Positions 35,617 to 42,678 of a DNA stretch of 64,000 nt are shown here, piece after piece. Numbering within the stretch: position 1 is the first letter of the stretch; the number at the start of each line of letters is the position of its first letter. The DNA is from Achromobacter kerstersii. GTDB lineage: Bacteria; Pseudomonadota; Gammaproteobacteria; Burkholderiales; Burkholderiaceae_B. The notes below the pieces were generated by a model. The model was not told the DNA's origin and did not search any database. It saw only the letters and a program-made list of their open reading frames with translations. A program made the translations under genes and the position numbers. Location of the stretch: NCBI RefSeq assembly GCF_902859595.1, contig NZ_CADIJQ010000016.1:1-64000 (forward strand), read 5' to 3'.

Positions 35617-35799
35617 ATGACCCAGGAAACCATCGATCAATACGTGCGTAGCGCCTTGGCGTTATCGGGCTACGCGCTGCGCGAATCCACCACGGCGGAA
35701 GTCGTGCAGCAGTTCTCGCGCATCCACGACATTGCGGCCAGCTTCGTTGACGAGCCGCTGCCGGTGGAACTGGAATCGGCTTCGGTGTTCCGTCCGTGA
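35617..35799 (+). CDS. AtzG-like small subunit (DUF4089 / HpxX-like)
   Basis: The 60-residue protein MTQETIDQYVRSALALSGY... belongs to DUF4089, a GatC-like family. In s-triazine degraders its member AtzG forms a complex with the amidase AtzE and is needed for a stable 1-carboxybiuret hydrolase; the Klebsiella oxalurate locus has the related HpxX. The motif EVVQQFSRIHDIAASFVDEPLP is the conserved helical region. GGGAG lies 9 nt upstream of the ATG. Its last codons overlap the amidase start (GTGA), coupling translation of the two subunits. Confidence 0.88.
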   Translation: MTQETIDQYVRSALALSGYALRESTTAEVVQQFSRIHDIAASFVDEPLPVELESASVFRP

Positions 35800-37184
35800 G
35801 CGGCCCCGCCATCGACATCGCCCGCCAGGTCGCCAGCGGCGAACGCACCGCCGTTGCGGTGCTGGACGCCACGCTGGCCGGCGTGCGCGCGCGCGATCCC
35901 CACTACAACAGCTTCACGCTGGTCACCGAAACCCGCGCGCGCCAGGAAGCCGCCGCCATCGACGCGCGCCGCGCTCGCGGCGAGGCCTTGCCGCCGCTGG
36001 CGGGCGTGCCGTACGCCGTCAAGAATCTGTTCGACATCGCCGGCGAAGTGACACTGGCGGGCGGGAAGGTCAACGCGTCCAATCCCCCTGCCCGGCACGA
36101 TGCCCGCCTGGTCACGCGTCTGCGCGATGCGGGCGCCGTGCTGATCGGCGCGCTGAACATGGACGAGCACGCCTACGGCTTCACCACGGAAAACTCACAC
36201 TACGGCGCCTGCCACAACCCGCATGACGTGACCCGCATAGCGGGCGGATCGTCCGGCGGCAGCGCGGCGGCCGTCGCGGGCGGACTGGTGCCGCTGACGC
36301 TGGGGTCGGATACCAATGGCTCCATCCGCGTGCCGGCGTCGCTGTGCGGCATCTTCGGCCTGAAGCCCACGTATGGCCGCCTGCCGCGCACGGGGTCGTT
36401 TCCCTTTGTGGGCAGCCTGGATCATCTGGGTCCCTTCGCGGCCAGCGCCAGCGACCTGGCCGCCGCCTATGACGCACTGCAAGGGCCGGACGCGGATGAC
36501 GCCGCGTGCGCGCAACGCGCGGCTGAGCCCGTGCTGCCGACGCTTGCCCACGGCGCGCGCAAGCTGCGCGTGGCGGTGCTGGGCGGCTACTTCCATGACT
36601 GGGCCGGCCCGCAAGCCCGCCGCGCCGTCGAGATCGCCGCGCGTGCATTGGACGCCACCGCCATCGTCGAACTGCCCGGCGCCACGCAAGCCCGCGCCGC
36701 CGCGTTCATCATCACGGCAGCCGAAGGCGGCGCCTTGCATCGCGGCAAACTCATCACGCATTACGACGACTACGAACCCAATTCGCGCGACCGCCTGGTG
36801 GCTGGCAGCCTGGTGCCTGCGGCCTGGGTGCAGCAGGCGCAACGCATCCGCCACCGCGTCTACCGCGAGGCGCTGGCGCTGTTCGACCAGTACGACGTAC
36901 TGATCGCGCCTGCCACACCCGTGTCGGCCACGCCCATCGGCACCGACTGGCTGACGCTGGCCGGCAAGGAACTGCCCGCGCGCGCCAGCATGGGCTTGTT
37001 GACGCAGCCCATCTCGTGCATCGGCCTGCCTGTCTGCACCGCGCCCACCTGGCCGGAAACGGAACAGGACGGCCACTTGCCGTTGGGCGTGCAACTGATC
37101 GGCGCGCCCTGGCGCGAGGCCGATTGCCTGAGCGCCGCCTATGCGCTGGAACAAGCCGGCGCCGCACGCGTGCGGCCCGTCTGA
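35796..37184 (+). CDS. AtzE-family amidohydrolase (amidase signature; HpxY-like)
   Basis: The 462-residue amidase carries the Ser-cisSer-Lys triad of the amidase-signature family: Lys76 in VPYAVKNLFD, cis-Ser152 in AGGSSGGSAAAVAGG and nucleophile Ser176 in SDTNGSIRVPAS. The DTNGSIR variant is typical of AtzE. AtzE hydrolyses 1-carboxybiuret in cyanuric acid breakdown; relatives are annotated in oxalurate catabolism. The start is GTG at 35796, overlapping the AtzG-like gene by 4 bp. No cyanuric acid hydrolase (AtzD) or allophanate hydrolase (AtzF) is in this window, so the true substrate is open. Confidence 0.92.
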   Translation: MSGPAIDIARQVASGERTAVAVLDATLAGVRARDPHYNSFTLVTETRARQEAAAIDARRARGEALPPLAGVPYAVKNLFDIAGEVTLAGGKVNASNPPARHDARLVTRLRDAGAVLIGALNMDEHAYGFTTENSHYGACHNPHDVTRIAGGSSGGSAAAVAGGLVPLTLGSDTNGSIRVPASLCGIFGLKPTYGRLPRTGSFPFVGSLDHLGPFAASASDLAAAYDALQGPDADDAACAQRAAEPVLPTLAHGARKLRVAVLGGYFHDWAGPQARRAVEIAARALDATAIVELPGATQARAAAFIITAAEGGALHRGKLITHYDDYEPNSRDRLVAGSLVPAAWVQQAQRIRHRVYREALALFDQYDVLIAPATPVSATPIGTDWLTLAGKELPARASMGLLTQPISCIGLPVCTAPTWPETEQDGHLPLGVQLIGAPWREADCLSAAYALEQAGAARVRPV

Positions 37185-37238
37185 CCGATCAGCCCCTTCG
37201 CCACGTTCTCACGCTCGATTCGCACCCAAGGCCACGCA

Positions 37239-37946
37239 ATGGAAACCGCTTTCGCCGCCATCGACATGCCGCGCACCCTGGCCGATTCGGCCTATAGCGC
37301 GCTGAAACGCGACATCCTTGATTTCCGGCTGGCGCCGGGCGACCGCTTCACCGAAACCGAAATCGCCGACCGCTTGCAGGTCAGCCGCACGCCGGTTCGC
37401 GAAGCCTTGTTCCGGCTCGAGCGCGAAGGCTATCTGGAAGTGCGCCAGCGCAACGGCTGGCTGGTGAAGCCCCTGGACTTCAACACGCTGGACCACTTCT
37501 ACGAACTACGCAGCGTGCTGGAAACCGCCGCGGTGCACGCGTTGTGCGCGCCCGGCCAGGGGCCAGACCCGCTACGCGCGCTGCAATCGCTGGCGGACGT
37601 CTGGCTGGTCGATGAAAGCGGCCATTCGAGCGACGGCGAATGGCTGGCCGACCTGGACGAACGCTTCCATATCGACCTGGTGGCGGCGGCCGGCAACCCC
37701 GAAATCTCGCGCGTGCATCGCGCGGCCACGGAACGTATCCGCATTGTGCGCAGGCTGGACTTCACGCAGCAGGACCGCATCCACAAGACATATGAGGAAC
37801 ACGGCGCGATTCTGCGCGCCGTGCTGGCTCGCGATGCGGCCAGCGCCGTGCCGCTGCTGCAAGCGCATATCCAGGACAGTCAGAACGCCGTGCGCAAGAT
37901 CACCTTGCACCGGCTGTATTCCACGCGCCATGCGAAGGCGGCATGA
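37239..37946 (+). CDS. GntR-family regulator, FadR subfamily (FCD domain)
   Basis: The 235-residue protein has an N-terminal winged HTH (about residues 15-80; LADSAYSALKRDILDFRLAPGD, EIADRLQVSRTPVREALFRLEREGYL) and an all-helical FCD effector domain with its conserved acidic and histidine residues (LDERFHIDLVAAAGN). It lies 54 bp after the amidase gene as the last gene of the importer/amidase operon. A matching TTGTCTACAA operator lies just downstream of the operon promoter, suggesting autorepression relieved by the substrate. Its stop codon starts a 33-bp tandem repeat. Confidence 0.92.
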   Translation: METAFAAIDMPRTLADSAYSALKRDILDFRLAPGDRFTETEIADRLQVSRTPVREALFRLEREGYLEVRQRNGWLVKPLDFNTLDHFYELRSVLETAAVHALCAPGQGPDPLRALQSLADVWLVDESGHSSDGEWLADLDERFHIDLVAAAGNPEISRVHRAATERIRIVRRLDFTQQDRIHKTYEEHGAILRAVLARDAASAVPLLQAHIQDSQNAVRKITLHRLYSTRHAKAA

Positions 37947-38016
37947 CGCGCGGAGCACGCTGCGTGTTTCGCCGCATAACGCGCGCAGCACGCTGAGTGT
38001 TTCGCCGCATAACGCC
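37941..38016 (+). repeat. 33-bp tandem repeat containing the gntR stop codon
   Basis: Units at 37941-37973 (GCATGACGCGCGGAGCACGC...) and 37974-38006 (GCATAACGCGCGCAGCACGC...), with a partial third from 38007 (GCATAACGCC). The gene's TGA (37944-37946) is replaced by in-frame TAA in units 2 and 3 (37977-37979, 38010-38012). Confidence 0.85.
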
Positions 38017-38021
38017 CCGCA

Positions 38022-38564
38022 TCACCCCGCGCGCAGCCAGCGTTGCAGCACGCGCGAGATGACGGGGATGCAGATGAACACCATGATCGGCGTCAGGATC
38101 ACGCTTGTGATCAGCACGCGCCAGAACACCGGCAGGATGCTCAAGTGCTCGCTGACCAGAATCGAGAACACCAGCAGCACCGGAAAGTAAGCCAGCCAGA
38201 TGCTGACGGCTTGCTTCCAGCGCGGCGGCGCGCTGGCGGCGGTGGGCGCGAACCAGCTGTCCGTGCCGCTGACCTTGCGTTCATGGCTGGCGCGTACCAG
38301 CTTCGCGCCGCGTTCGAGCCACATGCGCCGCGGCAGCGACTTTTCCCAACGGTTCAGGCTCGCCTCATCCGTGAAGCGCAGCACGATCTGATATTGGTCG
38401 CCGCCTTCGGGCGGTTGCAGCACGCCCGAGCCCAGAAAGCCGGGAAAGCCCGCCGCCAGAATTTCGCCCTGGCGCATCCAGGACAGAAAATCGCTATAGC
38501 GTTCAGGCGCAATATGGCGGGTGACCAGCATGGTGACCGGGGCGGAAACAGCGGAACTGGACAT
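38022..38564 (-). CDS. Antibiotic-biosynthesis-monooxygenase (ABM) domain protein with C-terminal membrane segments
   Basis: The 180-residue protein has an N-terminal ABM-type ferredoxin-like domain (about residues 8-90; VTMLVTRHIAPERYSDFLSWMRQGE, FPGFLGSGVLQPPEGGDQYQIVLRF) and two C-terminal hydrophobic segments (SIWLAYFPVLLVFSILVSE, VLITSVILTPIMVFICIPVI). This matches a membrane-anchored ABM family of unknown reaction. The ATG at 38564 has AGGAGTT 8 nt upstream. A textbook sigma-54 promoter and paired NtrC-like sites lie upstream, so expression is probably induced by nitrogen limitation. Confidence 0.88.
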   Translation of the reverse strand: MSSSAVSAPVTMLVTRHIAPERYSDFLSWMRQGEILAAGFPGFLGSGVLQPPEGGDQYQIVLRFTDEASLNRWEKSLPRRMWLERGAKLVRASHERKVSGTDSWFAPTAASAPPRWKQAVSIWLAYFPVLLVFSILVSEHLSILPVFWRVLITSVILTPIMVFICIPVISRVLQRWLRAG

Positions 38565-38656
38565 GATGGAACTCCTGGGCAGCGGGTGTAGCTTGTTATG
38601 TCGTGCGGTGCAGCGCAAATGCAATCTGAATGCAGTGCGAATGCAGTAGTAACCCT

Positions 38657-38672
38657 AGCAAGCTGCGTGCCA
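38657..38672 (-). promoter_or_regulatory. Sigma-54 promoter of the ABM-domain gene
   Basis: On the minus strand TGGCACGCAGCTTGCT (38672-38657) matches TGGCACG-N4-TTGCW at every fixed position, with GG and GC 10 nt apart. Transcription should start near 38646, leaving an 80-nt leader before the ATG at 38564. Confidence 0.85.
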
Positions 38673-38748
38673 GGTATTCGGCATCGCTTTTTCCCCCGGG
38701 GCGAGTGCGCATCAACGGAGCCCGTTGGAATTGACGCACCGCAGCAGA

Positions 38749-38761
38749 CACCATATTGGTG
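38749..38761. promoter_or_regulatory. Candidate NtrC site, proximal
   Basis: CACCATATTGGTG is a perfect CACC-N5-GGTG palindrome. Its centre is about 109 bp upstream of the predicted sigma-54 start at 38646. Confidence 0.65.
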
Positions 38762-38777
38762 ATTACCCCTACAACTC

Positions 38778-38792
38778 GCACCGTTTTGGTGC
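38778..38792. promoter_or_regulatory. Candidate NtrC site, distal
   Basis: GCACCGTTTTGGTGC (followed by A) is a perfect GCACC-N5-GGTGC NtrC palindrome. Its centre is 30 bp from the proximal site and about 139 bp upstream of the predicted start. It also lies 16 bp before the DUF3225 gene start, so it may affect that gene too. Confidence 0.7.
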
Positions 38793-38808
38793 AACCGGAG
38801 TCTTACGC

Positions 38809-39183
38809 ATGGACATCAATTTGCCCGACGTCGTGGCTGAAGTGACAGCCGCATTTGAGCAGTATGAAACGGCGCTGGTCGCGAACGACGTCGAGGTGCT
38901 GGACACGCTGTTCTGGAACAGCCCGCATACGCTGCGCTACGGCGCCAGCGAAAACCTGTATGGCTACGACGCCATCCGCGCATTTCGCGCCGGACGTTCG
39001 CCGCAAGGCCTGGCCCGCCGCGTGCTGCGCACCGCCATCACCACCTACGGCACCGACTTCGCCACCGCCAACCTGGAATTCCAGCGCGACGGCAGTGACC
39101 GCATTGGCCGTCAGAGCCAGACATGGATGCGCACACCGCAAGGCTGGCGCGTGGTGTCCGCGCATGTCAGCCTGATGAGCTGA
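38809..39183 (+). CDS. DUF3225 protein (AtzH / HpxZ-like, SnoaL fold)
   Basis: The 124-residue protein [20 protein letters not shown]... matches DUF3225, a SnoaL/NTF2-like fold. Family members are AtzH in s-triazine catabolism and HpxZ in the oxalurate locus; their role is not established. [33 protein letters not shown] and [24 protein letters not shown] are the conserved blocks. CCGGAG precedes the ATG at 38809. It lies 0.9 kb from the GntR/AtzE/AtzG genes, with the ABM gene on the other strand between them, so it belongs to the same locus. Confidence 0.88.
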   Translation: MDINLPDVVAEVTAAFEQYETALVANDVEVLDTLFWNSPHTLRYGASENLYGYDAIRAFRAGRSPQGLARRVLRTAITTYGTDFATANLEFQRDGSDRIGRQSQTWMRTPQGWRVVSAHVSLMS

Positions 39184-39293
39184 AGCGTTGGCCGGACCGC
39201 GCAGGGCACGGCATAACACTGAAGCGTTGGCCGGACTGCACTAGACGCGGCATAACGATCGTTGGCCGCACCGCGCTAAACGCGGCATAACAA
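39181..39293 (+). repeat. 39-bp tandem repeat starting at the DUF3225 stop codon
   Basis: Units at 39181-39219 and 39220-39258 both open TGAAGCGTTGGCCGGAC, so the TGA stop is duplicated in frame. A shorter third unit runs from 39259 to 39293. All three end in CGGCATAAC, a motif shared with the 33-bp repeat at 37941. Confidence 0.85.
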
Positions 39294-39369
39294 TATGTGC
39301 AATCAGGATTGAGCACGTCACCGTCCAGGTCTACACTGGACTTTCCCTTTTCCGTTGGAGCCCCCACCC

Positions 39370-39924
39370 ATGAGCACATACAAGATTGCGGTTTTCGTCG
39401 GAAGCCTGCGTGCCGCATCGATCAATCTGCGACTGGCGCGTGCGCTGGAAAAGCTGGTCCCTGCCGACTTCAAGTTTGAGTATGTGAGCCTGGGCGACAT
39501 CCCGCTCTACAACCAGGACAACGAGAACAACCTGCCCGCGCCGGCTGCCAAGCTGAAGCAACAGATCGCCGATGCGCAAGGCATCCTTTTCGTCTCCCCC
39601 GAACACAACCGTTCGCTGCCCGCCGCACTGAAAAATGCCATTGACTGGGGCTCGCGCCCGTGGGGCCAGAACTCGTGGCCGGGCAAAGCCGTGGGCATTG
39701 TCGGCGCCTCGCCCAGCGCTGCGGGTACGGCGATGATGCAGCAGCACCTGCGCAACATCCTGGCCGCCGAAGGCGCCAACGCGCTCACCACACCGGAAGT
39801 GTTCTTGCAGTACGCAGAAGGCCTGGTCGATGATCAGTTCACCATCACCAACGAAGGCACGCGCAAATTCCTGCAAGGCTGGATCGACCGCTACGTCGAC
39901 TGGGTCAAGAAACAGAACGCCTGA
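39370..39924 (+). CDS. NAD(P)H-dependent FMN reductase / quinone reductase
   Basis: The 184-residue flavodoxin-like protein uses NAD(P)H to reduce FMN, quinones or metal ions (ChrR/AzoR-like family). The phosphate-binding loop is VGSLRAASINLRLARAL near residue 10, and the flavin-contacting motif is SPEHNRSLPAALKNAIDWGSRP. The ATG at 39370 is preferred to the in-frame one at 39355, because MSTYKIAVFVGSLR is the usual N-terminus. It is a single gene ended by a strong terminator. Confidence 0.92.
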   Translation: MSTYKIAVFVGSLRAASINLRLARALEKLVPADFKFEYVSLGDIPLYNQDNENNLPAPAAKLKQQIADAQGILFVSPEHNRSLPAALKNAIDWGSRPWGQNSWPGKAVGIVGASPSAAGTAMMQQHLRNILAAEGANALTTPEVFLQYAEGLVDDQFTITNEGTRKFLQGWIDRYVDWVKKQNA

Positions 39925-39963
39925 TCGCCGCCGCTGCCGGCAGCGCGCAAGCCTGCCGGCGCC

Positions 39964-40021
39964 GATCGCCCGATCTACCTCCGGGCGATCAAGCCCCCCG
40001 ATACGTCGGGGGGCTTTTTTT
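39964..40021 (+). terminator. Two stacked hairpins ending the FMN reductase transcript
   Basis: GATCGCCCG (39964-39972) pairs with CGGGCGATC (39982-39990). Directly after it AAGCCCCCCGA (39991-40001) pairs with TCGGGGGGCTT (40006-40016) around TACG, followed by T residues. The second hairpin is the Rho-independent terminator. Confidence 0.93.
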
Positions 40022-40118
40022 ATAGGACGAATCCGTCACTGCACGCCACGCGTACGGCCGAGCCACTGACTATCATTCAAGGGTTCAGTGGCTTGCCATG
40101 CATTTTGGCGGAGGAGTG

Positions 40119-40556
40119 ATGGTCATCCCGTTCTTGATACTCAGCCCACTTGCGATGATGTGGCTGTTGGCGCTCTGGCATCACCCGCCTGCACGACGGC
40201 AAGTCCGCGTTGTGTGGCACATTTTCTTGCACGCCCTGACAAAGCCCGTAGGAAAACAGCGGGATGCCTTTGCACACTTCTTCGCTGGCATCGCGATTGC
40301 AAGCGGGGTGGGCGCCACCTCCGTCGCATTTGAGACCCACCCGGAACTAACGGCGTGGACATGGTATTTAAAACTCGCCGCGCTGATTGTGGTGCTGATT
40401 GTGGCGTTGTCGCTAGCCAGCCTTTGCTACATCAGGCACCACCCTCGCAGGCATCAAGGAGACAAACATGGTGTTCGGTACCCTCGTTATGGTGGGCTTG
40501 TGCGCCGCCCTGATCGTCTTCGGCTTGTACGTCGGCACCAACATCATCAAGGCTGA
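40119..40556 (+). CDS. Small membrane protein, unknown
   Basis: The predicted 145-residue protein has three hydrophobic segments (VIPFLILSPLAMMWLLALW, HFFAGIAIASGVGATSVAF, LKLAALIVVLIVALSLASLC) and a basic His/Arg-rich tail. The start is uncertain: ATG at 40119 has GGAGG just upstream at a short 4-nt spacing; ATG at 40098 adds 7 residues. The tail from about residue 117 overlaps the small membrane-protein gene at 40468 in another frame. I do not recognise a family. Confidence 0.5.
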   Translation: MVIPFLILSPLAMMWLLALWHHPPARRQVRVVWHIFLHALTKPVGKQRDAFAHFFAGIAIASGVGATSVAFETHPELTAWTWYLKLAALIVVLIVALSLASLCYIRHHPRRHQGDKHGVRYPRYGGLVRRPDRLRLVRRHQHHQG

Positions 40557-40614
40557 CCGCAAGGCGCGGCTCCAGGAATTGCGGCGCCGCCGGCAATGGC
40601 GCCGGCCTGTATAA
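40468..40614 (+). CDS. 48-residue single-span membrane protein, unknown
   Basis: An ATG at 40468 with AGGAGA 7 nt upstream opens a 48-codon frame. Its product is MVFGTLVMVGLCAALIVFGL (one hydrophobic helix) followed by a basic tail (IIKADRKARLQELRRRRQW). The hydrophobic-then-positive arrangement and the strong ribosome-binding site suggest a real small inner-membrane protein. It overlaps the end of the preceding membrane-protein frame. Confidence 0.5.
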   Translation: MVFGTLVMVGLCAALIVFGLYVGTNIIKADRKARLQELRRRRQWRRPV

Positions 40615-40650
40615 CCGGCGCGATAAGCCGTGCCCAGCGGATAGGCTCCA

Positions 40651-41241
40651 CACTTATCCCCGCCAACTGTGGAGAAGGTTGAGGACAGTCTTGGGGTAGA
40701 GTCAAAATTCCCTGCCCTGCCAAGCACTTGCAAGGGCTGATCAAACACTGCGCAATCCTCCTTTTGGATGAGTTTTGGCGTGTTTATTCACAAAAAGCCT
40801 GGATGTCCGTCCAGGCTTTTTTCATACCTGCTTTCGCATGTGGATTTGTCCCAGCATTCTGTGGACAAGCATGAGGACAGTCTGAGGGCAGGTCGGAAAT
40901 AGCCTGTAATATCAATGCCCTGCAGGGGGTGGTCAAGAAAGGCCCATTGCCGCGTTTTGACGCCCGGGGTTGTCCCCGCCAAATGTGGATAAGCCTGAGG
41001 ACAGTATGCAGGTACTCGCGAAAAACCCTTGCACACCAACGACTTGCAGGATGCGGGCAAGAAACGCTCAACGGGGCATCGTCGCCGCCCTGCCCGCCAG
41101 ACCCTCGCCACACTCGCCATCCGCTGGGGATAACGGCATAGGCTTGTCCCCATGGAATGTGGACAAGCCTATGAACAGTCGGATAACAAGCCTGAAAAAT
41201 CCTTACCCGACAAGCACTTGGAAGGCGTGGTCAAAAAAGAT
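40651..41241 (+). repeat. Four dispersed copies of a ~100-bp intergenic repeat
   Basis: Copies span 40651-40748, 40844-40940, 40968-41064 and 41141-41241. Each opens with TTRTCC or TTGTCC, then TGTGGANAAG about 14 bp later (inverted repeat arms), then ATGAGGACAGT or a close variant, and ends with a TTGCAAGG/TGGTCAAA-type segment about 80 bp on. The TGTGGATAAG in copy 3 is the reverse complement of a perfect DnaA box (TTATCCACA); the other copies differ by one base. I support no protein gene in the 40615-41253 stretch. Confidence 0.75.
40793..40822. terminator. Terminator between repeat copies 1 and 2
   Basis: AAAAGCCTGGA (40793-40803) pairs with TCCAGGCTTTT (40810-40820) around 6 nt, with T residues after it. 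It could end the transcript of the small membrane-protein genes. Confidence 0.85.
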
Positions 41242-41253
41242 GCAACGACGGAA

Positions 41254-41469
41254 TTACTTGTCGCCTTCCAGACGCATGCCGATCTTCAAACCGACCTGCC
41301 AGTGCGCCACTTTGCCGTCCTTGATGTGGCCACGCACTTCGGTGACCTCGAACCAATCCAGATTGCGCAGCGTTTCCGAAGCACGCTCGATCGCTTTGGC
41401 GATGGCGTCGTCGGTGGACTTGGTGGAAGAACCCACCAATTCTATTTGCTTGTACACATGATTCGACAT
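41254..41469 (-). CDS. Dodecin family protein
   Basis: Dodecins are about 70-residue proteins that form hollow dodecamers binding flavins. This one has 71 residues and the family pattern VYKQIELVGSSTKSTDDAIAKAIERASETLRNLDWFEV, including the flavin-stacking Trp in LDWFEVTEVRG, then a two-strand C-terminus (HWQVGLKIGMRLEG). GGAG-like sequence (GGAGACGAGC) precedes the start. It is a single-gene unit. Confidence 0.95.
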   Translation of the reverse strand: MSNHVYKQIELVGSSTKSTDDAIAKAIERASETLRNLDWFEVTEVRGHIKDGKVAHWQVGLKIGMRLEGDK

Positions 41470-41661
41470 AGCTCGTCTCCGCTAAGGGGGGTGAGTTGTG
41501 AATCGCCGGCGTGCGGCCATGTTCCGGTGCTTACGACCGGCAATCCATTCGAACTCACAGCATACGCCCGCCGCGCGGTCGTGGTGTTACGAGTTTCGTC
41601 GCACAGTCTCGACCCGCGACGATCTGCGCGGCGCATTGAAATGCATCTGCCCAGGAGCGAG

Positions 41662-42564
41662 CTAGCCCGCGTCGAACTGCCTGAAGCGTTCCTGCAAAAA
41701 CTCGCGCATGCGTTTGACGGCGGGTGACAGCAGCATGCGATGCACGCACAGCAGGTAGAGCGGCGACGGCTCGGTGACGTAGTCGGGCAGCAGTTCAACC
41801 AGCCGGCCCGCGCGCAGGTCGGACAGCACGTCGTAGCGCGACTTGTAGGCGATGCCGTGGCCGGCCAGCGCCCAGCGGCGCACCAGGTCGCCATCGTCGC
41901 CGACGCGGTCGCCCTTGATGGGCACGGTGGTACTGGTGCCGTCGCGTTCGAACGTCCAGCGGTCGTGCAGGGTTTCGCCCAGCACGAAGGACAGGCAATT
42001 GTGGCGGCGAAGGTCGGCCGGTGCTTGCGGCACGCCATGGCGCGCCAGATACGCGGGTGATGCACACACCACGCGGCGGTTGTGTTCGGCCAGCGGCAAG
42101 GCCACCAGCGCGGAATCGTTGGGCGTGCCGTAGCGGATGGCGATGTCGACCGGCTGGCGGTACAGATCCGCAAGCCGGTCGCTGATGCGCACCTGGAAGC
42201 TCACGCGTGAATGCTGCTGCTGAAAGTCATCCAACCACGGCAACAGCACATTGCGCCCCAGATCAGACGGTATCGAAACGGACAGCGTGCCAGAGATGGC
42301 GGTCTTGTCGCGCGCCATGGCGTTCTTGCCCGCTTCCAGCGTCGCGATCGCCGAGCGCGCGTACTCCAGGTAACGCTCGCCGTCGCCGGTCAGGCGCAGG
42401 CTGCGTGTGGAGCGCACGAACAATCGGGTCTCAAGCGTCAGTTCCAGGCGCTTGAGCGCAGCACTGGCGACGGCGGGCGTCAGATCCAGTTCCCGCGCGG
42501 CGGCCGAAAAACTGCCGTGGTCGGCCGCCGCCACAAAGATCCTCAAGTCCTCGAACCGGACCAT
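41662..42564 (-). CDS. LysR-family transcriptional regulator
   Basis: This 300-residue protein starts MVRFEDLRIFVAAADHGSFSAAARELDLTPAVASAALKRLELTLETRLF. The CrgA/AaeR-like LysR group uses this LTPAVASAALKRLE recognition helix. The effector domain follows. It is divergent from an SDR gene and a quinone oxidoreductase gene. A TTTCAA-N7-TTGAAA inverted repeat lies 12 bp upstream of its start codon and is its likely binding site. Confidence 0.93.
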   Translation of the reverse strand: MVRFEDLRIFVAAADHGSFSAAARELDLTPAVASAALKRLELTLETRLFVRSTRSLRLTGDGERYLEYARSAIATLEAGKNAMARDKTAISGTLSVSIPSDLGRNVLLPWLDDFQQQHSRVSFQVRISDRLADLYRQPVDIAIRYGTPNDSALVALPLAEHNRRVVCASPAYLARHGVPQAPADLRRHNCLSFVLGETLHDRWTFERDGTSTTVPIKGDRVGDDGDLVRRWALAGHGIAYKSRYDVLSDLRAGRLVELLPDYVTEPSPLYLLCVHRMLLSPAVKRMREFLQERFRQFDAG

Positions 42565-42575
42565 GATTGCCCCAT

Positions 42576-42594
42576 TTTCAAAAAATTATTGAAA
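42576..42594. promoter_or_regulatory. Candidate LysR operator
   Basis: TTTCAA (42576-42581) and TTGAAA (42589-42594) form a perfect 6-bp inverted repeat separated by 7 bp, in the A/T-rich divergent region between the LysR and SDR genes. Its size and symmetry fit LysR recognition sites. Confidence 0.5.
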
Positions 42595-42678
42595 CTGAGT
42601 GCGATGCTAGCCGGTTTTTCATCGCTGCAGAGTGGGTAATCATGGACCCGTTTCCCCCACATTCCTGGAGTCACCGCA

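Noticed and set aside
40651-41241. The four repeats considered as a CRISPR array or as a replication origin
   Set aside because: Copies are about 100 bp, diverged and unequally spaced, with no short identical repeats or cas genes. Single DnaA-like boxes without an A/T-rich unwinding region or dnaA/dnaN nearby do not make an origin.
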